Of a stretch of 64,000 bases of DNA, positions 31,650 to 41,200 are shown piece after piece. The notes below the pieces were generated by a model that saw only the letters and a list, made by a program, of their open reading frames with translations, made no database searches and was not told where the DNA came from. A program made the translations under genes and the position numbers. This stretch comes from a virus: positions 1 to 64,000 of IMG/VR virus record IMGVR_UViG_3300030430_004991; one strand, written 5' to 3'. How positions within the stretch are numbered: the first letter of the stretch is position 1; every line of letters starts with the position of its first letter.

Positions 31650-32567
31650 CTATGAAATTATTGATTTAACGAAACGAACAGGGATGTCAACAGAATATCC
31701 AGTTTTCATCCCTGTGACTCTCACAACGGAGTCGATGTGCCTAACAGATTTGCCCTCTAAAGTTGATGTTCCACCCAATTCTGTGAAAAGGAAAGTGCTG
31801 GTGTTCAGATCAATCGAGGATCCAATTTTAAACTCTAGCCGAGTTCCGCGAGGACCGGCAATTGTTTGACTTTCTGCATTTCTGTCGTTTGTAATTTGTG
31901 TTACAAGTCCTACATCGACAGTATAAAAAGCTATGTTGTCATCGTCGATGTAATCCTCAGGCACCATCTCACCATCTTTAGTTGCTATCTTACCTAGACG
32001 GTTATCGATTTGTATAATATAAGAATCTTCAATCAAATCCGGATCTAAAGTTTGTTTTGGAGACACTTCTACTGAATCAACTCCTTGATCCAAGCGAATG
32101 TAATTATCTCCATCTAGAGACTCCCCAAAGATTACACCAATAACAGGTTCTCCGTTATTGTATCCTACCGCGTATAAATTTGCATTATTAGTTGATCCCT
32201 CTGTTTCTGCGTCGACAGCGACCACGAAGGTGCCCAAACTGTGCATTTTAGTATTGGTTCCCAATTGATTAATCTTAACCACAGGTAGGTACAGCAAATT
32301 TGTTGAAGAATATGAAACTAGTTTTGATTTCACAGACCCAGCATTGTCAGTAAATGCCTCTAAAACAGGAGTTTGAAGTATTTCAACATCATAGTAAGCA
32401 GACCCACTAGGATGCGTTGGATTGTATAATGTATAATTGATTTCATCATCTGCTAGTGCAAATTTTGTAATCTGAAAAGATCCATCTCCTTTAGCCAGAA
32501 GTTTTCTTCCGTGATCTGTTAGAACAGCGTCTAAAATAATATCACCGCTATTGTCTAGAAAGCCCAT
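31650..32567 (-). CDS. Virion structural protein with LTxHGR module
   Basis: A 305-residue protein starting MGFLDNSGDIILDAVLTDHGRKL. The N-terminal 45 residues carry the LT-x-HGR-x-L-x-KG ... F-L-DD pattern that also opens the protein at 37299-38243; the motif is common in marine myovirus structural proteins. Residues about 60-130 are a beta-rich domain. The C-terminus (about 215-305) has a GPRGTRLEFKIGSS region and a VRVTGM...VPVRFVKS end. A connector or fibre-base role is possible. A CTATTTA motif and AGGAG precede the gene. Confidence 0.62.
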   Translation of the reverse strand: MGFLDNSGDIILDAVLTDHGRKLLAKGDGSFQITKFALADDEINYTLYNPTHPSGSAYYDVEILQTPVLEAFTDNAGSVKSKLVSYSSTNLLYLPVVKINQLGTNTKMHSLGTFVVAVDAETEGSTNNANLYAVGYNNGEPVIGVIFGESLDGDNYIRLDQGVDSVEVSPKQTLDPDLIEDSYIIQIDNRLGKIATKDGEMVPEDYIDDDNIAFYTVDVGLVTQITNDRNAESQTIAGPRGTRLEFKIGSSIDLNTSTFLFTELGGTSTLEGKSVRHIDSVVRVTGMKTGYSVDIPVRFVKSIIS

Positions 32568-32590
32568 GTATTTCTCCTATTATTATTCAT

Positions 32591-32599
32591 AGTAAATAG
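32591..32599 (-). promoter_or_regulatory. CTATTTACT motif, candidate late promoter
   Basis: The sense strand has CTATTTACT about 25 bases before the start of the virion gene at 32567, in a 38-base gap. It is the only sizeable gap in this part of the virion block. The promoter role is inferred. Confidence 0.4.
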
Positions 32600-32605
32600 T
32601 TTGTC

Positions 32606-34501
32606 TTAAATATTGTCCTTAATTAAATTAAACTTTACATTTAAATCAACGATTTTTCCTGTGTCTTTCGATTTAACTCTTATTTTAAATTTTTTGCCCC
32701 ACACTTTATCTGTTGCTGTCCCCAGAGTTAGATCATTTATTTTTTTCTTAAATGTTTGCATGTTCTCGATAGCTTCAGTTCTATCATTAAAAACTCTCTG
32801 CTGAAATGCTGGTTGAATTTGGAGCAAATTTTTAAATTTTTTATCATGTAGCATGTTTTCTGTTTCCAAAGCAATAACTTTGGAAATTACTTTAGATTTC
32901 TGTGCGTCTTTTATCAACTCAACTTCGTAGATTGGGGTTGGATTAGAAGGGACGCCCACGACATTTAATGCTCTAAAAATATAATAATACTTTTTATTTG
33001 GAATCACATTGTCTTTGAACACTATGGATGTTGAATTGATCTTGTTTTTAACATCCAAAGTTTTCATGTTTGCGAAATCTTCATATGATTTTGGCTTTTC
33101 TGGTGATCGAAATACTTCGAAAAGCCCATGTTGCATTTCGTATTCGAAGTCTATGTTCCCATCCAAGTCAGTTTTTACATCCGCTATCAAAGAAGCATCT
33201 TCTTCGGTTATTGGTATAAATTTAGCATTCATAGAAGAGTTATCTAGATCTAGATAAATTTTTACATAATTTTGTGCATTTGATTCGTTCATAAATTGTA
33301 CAAAAGGAGGAAGTTGAACTTTAGGCATGACTTTTATAAACTCTTCACCAAAATTGGCCAATGCTATTTTATAAGAGGGCCTAGATACAAAAGTAGCATG
33401 AACAGCGTCGTCTTTTTCTACTACTTCTGCCACTTCTGTCTGAATACCGTAGATTATGGTGTAAGCGACAAACTGGTAGCGATAGATGCTACCGTGTTTT
33501 ATTTGGTAATCAAAGTACTCTTTTAAATCCGTATCGAACATCCAAAAACTTTGTATCGGGGTTGTGCTACTTCCCAAAAACTTGTCGACCCTAAAAAAGA
33601 TAAATTCAGTATGACACTCTTCGTTTTGCAACACTTGAGCGAACGTTTTAATTAATTTTTTATTGTTTTTATGAAAAAAATTCTTAAGCAACACTCGATT
33701 GAAATTAGTGGAGATCTGATTTTGTGTTTTTTTATTTGGCCCTAAAATAATTTTATTATCAGTATTTGTTTCCAAGCGACCACTATCAATAATACCTAAA
33801 AGATCATGTAGTGTAAAAGTCGTTTGGTCATCTGAATTATTGACATTAAAATTTACGTCAATTGTATCAGTGTCAGAAATTATTCCGCCAAAAATCTCTT
33901 GTAAAAAATTTAGACGTCTCAAAACATCTCTAAGAAAATTTACAGATCCCTGCGTGTTTATTTGAAAATTATTATAGTAGCAAAATTCATTCAAAAACTT
34001 TTTTGACCGACTGGTCTCATATTGATCTCCAAACAAAATGTTTCTCATTTTTGCTTCTTCTCTTGTGGTTTTTAAATTTATAGATTGTTGCATGTTTGCA
34101 ACATCCATAATATACTTTTTTGTTATAGTGTCAGTCTTTAAACTTTTTAAAAAGTTAAACTGTTCATTTTCTGGATTGGTGTTCTCAATGTAATAAAGAG
34201 GCAAAGATAACTCTCCAACTTCTCTTATTAAATTTTCATACTGATTTGATGAATAATTATAAGTATTGTTTATTGTATAGCCTAAATGTAAAGTTGTATT
34301 ATGGTAATTTTTCAAACCATAGTTCTGTAAAAGCGCCACTACTTGAGTTTTTTGTTGTTTGCTTTGAGGTGAAAAACTTACTAATTCCACAACACTATCT
34401 CGATCTAAGATTTTTTTCTCAGATTTGTAGCTGATCTTTGTTTCTTTTACAAAGTTGAAAAAATCATTCTCTGCGGTATTTTTTAAATTAATTTTTGACA
34501 T
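32606..34501 (-). CDS. Virion structural protein, function unknown
   Basis: A 631-residue protein. The N-terminal half is mostly helical and charged, with an Asn/Gln/Tyr-rich region (about 60-100). Residues about 415-530 look like a fibronectin-type segment (LFEVFRSPEKP, then IPNKKYYYIFRALNVVGVPSNP), as in proteins that present beta domains on a virion. The C-terminus is basic (KFKIRVKSKDTGKIVDLNVKF). It is coupled by TGATG to the 934-residue protein upstream. No T4 homologue was recognised; a baseplate or neck role is inferred from the block. Confidence 0.6.
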   Translation of the reverse strand: MSKINLKNTAENDFFNFVKETKISYKSEKKILDRDSVVELVSFSPQSKQQKTQVVALLQNYGLKNYHNTTLHLGYTINNTYNYSSNQYENLIREVGELSLPLYYIENTNPENEQFNFLKSLKTDTITKKYIMDVANMQQSINLKTTREEAKMRNILFGDQYETSRSKKFLNEFCYYNNFQINTQGSVNFLRDVLRRLNFLQEIFGGIISDTDTIDVNFNVNNSDDQTTFTLHDLLGIIDSGRLETNTDNKIILGPNKKTQNQISTNFNRVLLKNFFHKNNKKLIKTFAQVLQNEECHTEFIFFRVDKFLGSSTTPIQSFWMFDTDLKEYFDYQIKHGSIYRYQFVAYTIIYGIQTEVAEVVEKDDAVHATFVSRPSYKIALANFGEEFIKVMPKVQLPPFVQFMNESNAQNYVKIYLDLDNSSMNAKFIPITEEDASLIADVKTDLDGNIDFEYEMQHGLFEVFRSPEKPKSYEDFANMKTLDVKNKINSTSIVFKDNVIPNKKYYYIFRALNVVGVPSNPTPIYEVELIKDAQKSKVISKVIALETENMLHDKKFKNLLQIQPAFQQRVFNDRTEAIENMQTFKKKINDLTLGTATDKVWGKKFKIRVKSKDTGKIVDLNVKFNLIKDNI

Positions 34502-37299
34502 CAGTAAGATCCTGGTGAAGTGTTTTGTCTGGATCCTCGATTAGGAGGACTTGAAGTAATTTGTTCAGTGGTTGCTTCATTATTCATTACCTGTGCTTGT
34601 TGTATCATTGGGTTGTTTTTTTGCACCACAGTATTTGAGTTCATAAACTCAAACGAAATTTCTTGTATAATATAAATAGGCAGTTCTTGTGGTGCTGCTG
34701 TAGTGTCCGTTCTAACACTTATGTCTTTATCGGACATTATAAAAAACGAATCAACAACAGAAACCTTTTTTTCGTCTGTTATTTTGAATATGTTATTTGT
34801 ATACGCCTGTAGAAAGCAAACAACCGGCTTAGATAAGGTCTCGAAATTGTTTAGCGACATCTCCTTGTAAATTGGCTTATTTAAGAGAACATTTTTCTGA
34901 CTATCCATTAAGAACCCATCGATATAAATTAATTTTTGAACCGAAAAATTATTCATTTCGTAGTAGTTTTTTGTTTTAGGGTTAGCCAATAAATCAGTAC
35001 CAGAAGAAATATAATTCGTTTTTGCGGCTGCTGATTGGCCATGTATCACAGCCTTCAGTTGATTGGGTAATTTTTGAGCCTCTGGGCCGGAAAGTTTTTT
35101 GGTATCTCCTAAGACAGCGGTAAAAGTTCTATTGTTTTGAAAACCAGAGAAAAAATCATGAAATTTTTCACTTGCAGCGGACTCGGTTTCAATGACATTG
35201 TAAGAGTCCGCCACTTCTGCGTAGGTTACAAATTGTTGATTTTCGCCTATTATCTCAGACGAATCTATAAATTGTGTATCTGATGTCTGCTGTTCAGTCG
35301 TAGCTTGTTCTACAGTGACACCTGTTTCCTCAGTTGTTGACGCACCAGAAGAAGTATCTCCCATTGGACGGATACCGAGTATTGTATTGTACAAACCATA
35401 CGGGGCTGTTGAATCAAGTCCAATTTTAAACAATTTTCTAGAGGTTTTTACATTAATTGGTGACCAATAAGTTGTCATGTAAGTGCTGGTATCGTTTAAT
35501 CCAAGATTTGTACTTTCGTCTAAATCAGGACTATCTATGCTTGGCTGTTGACTGAAGTTTTTATTCATTTGTTTAACGGCTTTTTCTCTTAAAAAACTTT
35601 TGCTGATGATTTTCATTTCTGCTAAAGTCGTAGAGTCCATGTAGCCAAAACCAATAGCATTCGAAGATGGCTGTACTATCCTGCTAAAGGTTTTAGAAAT
35701 TAAAATTCTAGCTGTTGTTTCACTTTTTGATGTGATGCTAACTTTTTGCCCGCCGGAAAAAGATTTGTAAGGATTATATTCCAAGAAAAATAAAAACTCT
35801 GAAAGTAAATCTTCATAATTTTTTTCAAATTGTTTCATGGATAGCATGGTGGCTGTTACGGGATTGATTAAAGTAAACATTTGCTCTGAAAGTTTTTGTT
35901 TTTCTGTATCTGAAATATCGTAAATGTAAGAATAATTTTCAACATACGTATCTATTACATCTTGTACGCCCTCAGTGTCTTCTACGGTGTATTTGCCTCT
36001 AGAAAATAAACCAACTAGTATTTTTAAATTTGATCTTGTTTGTTTTAAAACTGCAATAGTCTCAACTAAAAATTTGTAAGTTGGATCAGTAAATTGAAAA
36101 TCTACTTTGTATTGATAATCTCCAGGCGTAGTATCTGTTAATTCATAATCATTAAATTGAAATGTTCTAATTTCATTGCCGTATTCAAAAAATAACTCTT
36201 TAATCATAGCTATTTTTTTGTAATCACTTAATTCTTCTAAAAAAATCTCACCTTCTCTACGTGTTACATTATCCCTATTTGAACGAAGTTCCGGAACTAT
36301 CAAGTCAAATGGGCCGTTTCTTTCAAACCTTGTTGTATTGCGAAGAATAACACTATCACCTGTTTTTATAATGTTTTTTTTAGAAAAAACAGTTTGAGTT
36401 TGTTGTCTATTGTTGCGCTTAATTATTTTTACTCTTTGTCTTTGCACTGTCATCAAGTTAATCTTAAACGCCCCCAACAATCTTTGAAAAATTGACTTAC
36501 TTGCTCTATTTAAAAAGGAGCCAAATTTTGTATTACTTAGTAAAACTGTTTTGGTGTTCAACATAAAAAGTGCATTTATGTCAGTGTTTGAATTGTAGGA
36601 CACTAATAAATCACTAATAAAATTTTTTGTTTCTTGGTTTTTGTGTCTTCTTCTATTGTCAATAGCCCTATAATCTTTTAATTTAGTGTTTTGCACAGTT
36701 ATCTTATCCAGAGGCGAGTGGGCTTCATCAGTATGATAAGAGCCCACCATAAAATTGCCATTATGTGCATGCACAGGGCCAGGCCAAAATTCACCATTTG
36801 GTAAGAGAAAAGCCATTGTAGTATTTACAAGTTTAAAGTCTTTAAAAACTCTTTCTGATTTTATCGGTCCACTGTATGGTTTATCCAACGGAAGACCGTA
36901 ATTTTCTCCTAGTTTTTGTTTTTCAATAACACAAAAACAGTACAAATTTAAATGTTTAGTGTCTTTAGGTATGATTTTTTCAAAATGTAACTTAAAAACA
37001 AAATTATCATGCGACATCGATGGTCCGGGTAGAGATTTTGAATCATAATTAAGGTCACTTAGAGCAATGTTACCTATGTTTATTTCTTCACTAACACTCT
37101 CATCTAATGAAAAAAATAAGCCAACTTTCATCATTTTTGTTAACATCTCTGATGTATCATACCACATTGGGTTTTCTTTAGAATCATACACACACACTTT
37201 TACTGTTATTTTCATAGTTTTTGCATCATGATCAAAAACCTCTATTTCTTTAATAAATGCATTTGGTAAATTTTCAAATCCTACTAAATCTCTAGACAT
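34501..37299 (-). CDS. Large virion structural protein, function unknown
   Basis: A 932-residue protein from the ATG at 37299 (MSRDLVGFENLPNAFIKEIE). This start has GGAGG 7 bases before it and overlaps the upstream stop as TAATG; an ATG two codons earlier sits almost on the ribosome site. Residues about 1-150 are beta-rich. A conspicuous segment (about 172-215) reads GEFWPGPVHAHNGNFMVGSY, then HTDEAHSPLDKITVQN, rich in His and aromatic residues and possibly metal-binding. A Thr/Gln/Glu-rich linker is near 660-685. The C-terminal part has a PIYIIQEISFEFMNSN strand and a low-complexity tail ending PGSY. It is probably part of the baseplate or tail-end structure. Confidence 0.6.
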   Translation of the reverse strand: MSRDLVGFENLPNAFIKEIEVFDHDAKTMKITVKVCVYDSKENPMWYDTSEMLTKMMKVGLFFSLDESVSEEINIGNIALSDLNYDSKSLPGPSMSHDNFVFKLHFEKIIPKDTKHLNLYCFCVIEKQKLGENYGLPLDKPYSGPIKSERVFKDFKLVNTTMAFLLPNGEFWPGPVHAHNGNFMVGSYHTDEAHSPLDKITVQNTKLKDYRAIDNRRRHKNQETKNFISDLLVSYNSNTDINALFMLNTKTVLLSNTKFGSFLNRASKSIFQRLLGAFKINLMTVQRQRVKIIKRNNRQQTQTVFSKKNIIKTGDSVILRNTTRFERNGPFDLIVPELRSNRDNVTRREGEIFLEELSDYKKIAMIKELFFEYGNEIRTFQFNDYELTDTTPGDYQYKVDFQFTDPTYKFLVETIAVLKQTRSNLKILVGLFSRGKYTVEDTEGVQDVIDTYVENYSYIYDISDTEKQKLSEQMFTLINPVTATMLSMKQFEKNYEDLLSEFLFFLEYNPYKSFSGGQKVSITSKSETTARILISKTFSRIVQPSSNAIGFGYMDSTTLAEMKIISKSFLREKAVKQMNKNFSQQPSIDSPDLDESTNLGLNDTSTYMTTYWSPINVKTSRKLFKIGLDSTAPYGLYNTILGIRPMGDTSSGASTTEETGVTVEQATTEQQTSDTQFIDSSEIIGENQQFVTYAEVADSYNVIETESAASEKFHDFFSGFQNNRTFTAVLGDTKKLSGPEAQKLPNQLKAVIHGQSAAAKTNYISSGTDLLANPKTKNYYEMNNFSVQKLIYIDGFLMDSQKNVLLNKPIYKEMSLNNFETLSKPVVCFLQAYTNNIFKITDEKKVSVVDSFFIMSDKDISVRTDTTAAPQELPIYIIQEISFEFMNSNTVVQKNNPMIQQAQVMNNEATTEQITSSPPNRGSRQNTSPGSY

Positions 37300-38243
37300 T
37301 AACATTCCTCCAGGTCATCTTGAGAAACACGAGACCCATAAATATTGATGTCTAGACCATCGCGATCAGGGCACCTAACCTCTAAGTCCAAAAAGATATC
37401 TTTAGCTTTTAGTCTCCTAAGGCCAGTGCAAATATCTTCTTCTGGTACTTTTTTGTCTGTGTTTAAGTTTAAATAGTACTCTACGTTATGTTGTGAAACT
37501 GGTGTTGTTGTGACTTGTGGTGTATCAATGTCATCTACAACCAGCATGTTGTTGATAACTTGTGTTTCTTGTGTGTGGAAAGTAAGTTTTCTATCTATTT
37601 GTATTTCGTCCTGTTCAAACAAATAAACTTCAAGTTCGTATGAATCTTTATGAAAAAACCCGTTCCTTTCAAAGATGTTGAGCAAAACTTGTTCTTTTTC
37701 TATCTTTACGAAAGATCCATCTGCTTTTATAACTGAAGGTAGTTCGGTGTTAAACAAAAGACCAGTGTTGCTGAAATCTAAATCGCTTTGATTCCCAACT
37801 GACATCGTATAGTTAATTTCTAATTCAAGTTGCGGAATTTGTTGCGCTGTCGTTGTTGATCCTGTTAGTGATTTTGATGAACTTTCGATTTCTCCCAAGA
37901 GAGCCGTGATGTTCCAACCAGAGGCTCTAGTCTCCGAGGTGTTGTTAGAGCCGATTGTTTGTTGCAAAAAAGTGACTTGTTCAACTTTATTATCTTCATT
38001 TCTTAAACTACTTTCAACTCCTTTGTAATTTGTTTGTGGCTTCATGTAAGGAGTTTCAGATAAAATTCTACTTTTAGTTTGTGAATTGTTTTCACTAACA
38101 CCCCCTTGAGCACTATCATAAAGAATGTCATCATCTAAAAAAGTATAATATACTGGCTTTAGTTTCCCTTTGGAAAGCATTTTTCTTCCGTGTGGTGTTA
38201 ATTCAATTTTTAACACATCTTCTTTTTTATTAAAAAATGTCAT
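37299..38243 (-). CDS. Virion structural protein with LTPHGR module
   Basis: A 314-residue protein starting MTFFNKKEDVLKIELTPHGR. The N-terminal block (about 14-42: LTPHGRKMLSKGKLKPVYY then TFLDDDILYD) matches the start of the protein at 31650-32567. The middle is Ser/Thr/Gln rich and the last third is beta-rich with Cys near the end (ICTGLRRL, VRCPDRDG, DLEEC). GGAGG stands 7 bases before the ATG, adjacent to the stop of the upstream gene (TAAATG). It is probably a small structural partner of the large virion proteins on either side. Confidence 0.62.
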   Translation of the reverse strand: MTFFNKKEDVLKIELTPHGRKMLSKGKLKPVYYTFLDDDILYDSAQGGVSENNSQTKSRILSETPYMKPQTNYKGVESSLRNEDNKVEQVTFLQQTIGSNNTSETRASGWNITALLGEIESSSKSLTGSTTTAQQIPQLELEINYTMSVGNQSDLDFSNTGLLFNTELPSVIKADGSFVKIEKEQVLLNIFERNGFFHKDSYELEVYLFEQDEIQIDRKLTFHTQETQVINNMLVVDDIDTPQVTTTPVSQHNVEYYLNLNTDKKVPEEDICTGLRRLKAKDIFLDLEVRCPDRDGLDINIYGSRVSQDDLEEC

Positions 38244-41200
38244 TTAGTAGCCTCCGGTATTTTCTGTATCTGTGCTAGATGCTTGTGTCGTTGCCGGAGT
38301 ATTAGGAGATGTTCCTATTTGAGTTGACGCCGGATCAAGCCTTCCTGATCTGATGGCTTCGTTTGTTGTTCTGAGTCTTGCTGTGACGTCGCCAATTGGC
38401 TCTGGTTTGTTAGAGCGAACTATTGGAGTTCTCACAACAGACTTTTCTGCTCTTTCTGAAAATTCAACTTCGCTTTCAATCTTTGCTAATTCAACTAGAG
38501 AAAAGAAGTCGTAAGGCCAATTATAAGAAAGATCCGTGTTAAGGCCTTCAGAGGTAACTTGTGGTTGGTTTTGCTGCTGTTGGTCCCTAGCTATCTCGGC
38601 AACATTTGGGTAAGGATTCTGGTAAGTACCGGCACTGTTATCAACACTCATCAATGCTGGTCCAAAATCATCAACTTGTCGTCCTATTAATTTATTATAG
38701 TAGTTAGTCTCGGCTCTTTGCTTGACTTTAAACACCATCCATTGGACTCTGTCTGGTAGTTCGTTGCCGATTGCGTTAACATTTAATGTTACATTCGTAC
38801 CATCATTGCCCAAAACAGCCCCGCCACCAAGAAGTTCATGGGCCAATAATTCATGAGAAATCGTTGATTCGGCAGTTTCAAATGTTTGTCCTATTTGCGG
38901 ATACAGATTTTGCCAAATGTTTGCCAAATCTTGTTTTTTAAGAACATGAGAAAACTCAAAAATGTACATTGCAAACGGATCAATCGAATTATATTTTACA
39001 AAATCCATAGATGGAGGGAACACGTATTTTTTCATTCTGGCCACCATTCTTTCGATTGTTGCACCAACAAGGGCTCTTTCTTGCGAGGTTCTTTGTGCTC
39101 TTTCTATGTCTTCTCTTTTTAGTCTAAAGAACTTTCTTTCTCCGTCTTGTTCCACAAAAGGAACAGCAACAACCGCTTCGCTGATTGTTTTTTCACTAGC
39201 AACTTGCCCTAATTTCACTGCTTCTGTTGAAAAGCCGCATAAATTAACGAGCGAACCAGTTGTTTCGGAGTCTTGACTCAACCAGTTATCAATCCAATCA
39301 GGAGGTACATCATCGACCTGTAGAAAGACACCTTTTGTTGGATCTTCTTCAATGTTTCCGTATTGGTGCCACATTCCGCGCGGTACTGATTGTGACGCAT
39401 TACTGGGCAACGTAACACTGTCGGATGCCGATAAATGATTAAAATTTAACATTGGGGTTTCAAATTTTGTTTGAATTACCCACTGAGAGGGTACATCGCT
39501 TGGATCAGAGCCGGCATCTCCTGCTGTTGTCTGCCTAAACATGTTGACAGATGCATTTAGGTGCATCGCTAGACCCATTTTCAACGTATTGTAAAAATCA
39601 TCCGGCCTATAGCTGTACGACGCTGTCACAATTGGAAAAATACCACCATTAAGTAGAACTGATTTGGCATAAGTATCAACATCAGTCGCCTCTGCATATC
39701 TCCATTGCTTTATGGTGGATTGCTGTATTATTTCTGAGATACTGTGTTTTTTCGTGTCTGAGGCGGTGAACATAACATCACACCAGGCCTCACCATAATA
39801 GTATGGCGGAGTAAAAAGATAATTTTCTCCATTTTCTGACCATCCTGCGCTGCCACCAGAGCCGCTGCTTGCTCGGGCAGGAGGCCCAAAAGCAGTTGGG
39901 CGAGAGTACATTGTAAATGTTTCTGTGCTTGCAGATGGATACTGTGGCGGATTATAAAATCCAGAAGATCCAGATATTATTGGTAGTTTAGCGGTGTTTT
40001 TGCTTTTGTACATTTTGATTCTCATCATGTATGTTTTTCCAGCCTCCGCGTAGCCAACGTTTGGATCGTTAGAAGGCTTTGAGATAATTGTCGACATATT
40101 TTTTGATTTCATAAAAAATTCAGTTGTTTCTGCTATAAAGTTATGGGCCATTAATTTATATAAATTATTTCCATTACCATCCCACACAACAGACCCAGAA
40201 TTATTGGCATAACGATGAGGTTCGTTGCAATAAAATTCACGAAGCGCTAAATATCTTTCCGGTTCGAGTAGTGCTTCAAACGGAATTCTTCTATGAAAGA
40301 AGCCATTTGCGTTTATATAAAAATTTCCATCGCTTGAAGTAATATTATTCGCAGCGAATGATAAGTTTTCATCTTTTAGTGGGTAATCACATGCAATACC
40401 GGATTTTATTGTATTAAATAAAACACCAGGTGCAAACATTGGTACCATAAGATTTTGAAAAAGAGCAGGGGATGAAGAAGCACTTCCATATACGTCTTCG
40501 GAACCCGAGACTGCTACAAAGTCTTTATATGAACTATAAAACTGCTTTGCAAGTTCCACAGATCGTTGTGCCGGATAAAAACCGTCGTACGGTAACAACT
40601 TTTTAATCGCTTTACACTTAAGAGTTATTGACGTTGGCGGCACAAAACCATCATGATCTTTTTTAATAACTTCAAAATGTTTCATGAATTCAGAGTTTGA
40701 GTAAATTTTGTAAAAATCTGTTTTTGATGAGTCTGTTGTGTCGGATAGAGCACCAGTTAAGGAGAACAAGTTTGTTATTTCCTCTGTTATTCCTTTTGAT
40801 TGGTATGTCTCAACGTGGTCGCTAATTCTAAATTCCGGAATGATTGAATAATCTTTACCGTATTGACGAACACCTTGTATATAATTGTCGTATGTATCGT
40901 AAAATGGATTGAGACCGGATTGAGAGCCGGCCTCCCATTTTGCTTCTCCCCCGGGGATACCGACACCGTCTTTACTATCTGAACCCATGTTGCCCATTGT
41001 GGTGCCCGTGTTGATGCCCTCAATGTTCATTCCATTCGGAGAAACAACTGAGGAGGAGATTGTAATTGTATGCTTTCTGTTGTACACCGGTGCTACTCTC
41101 ACGAGACCATCAAGTGCACCATATCTTAGATTGAGAGCCATCGAATCCTCGCCAAAAGAGTACTGGTTTTGTAGAATTCCATAGTCAACTTGATCTCTTC

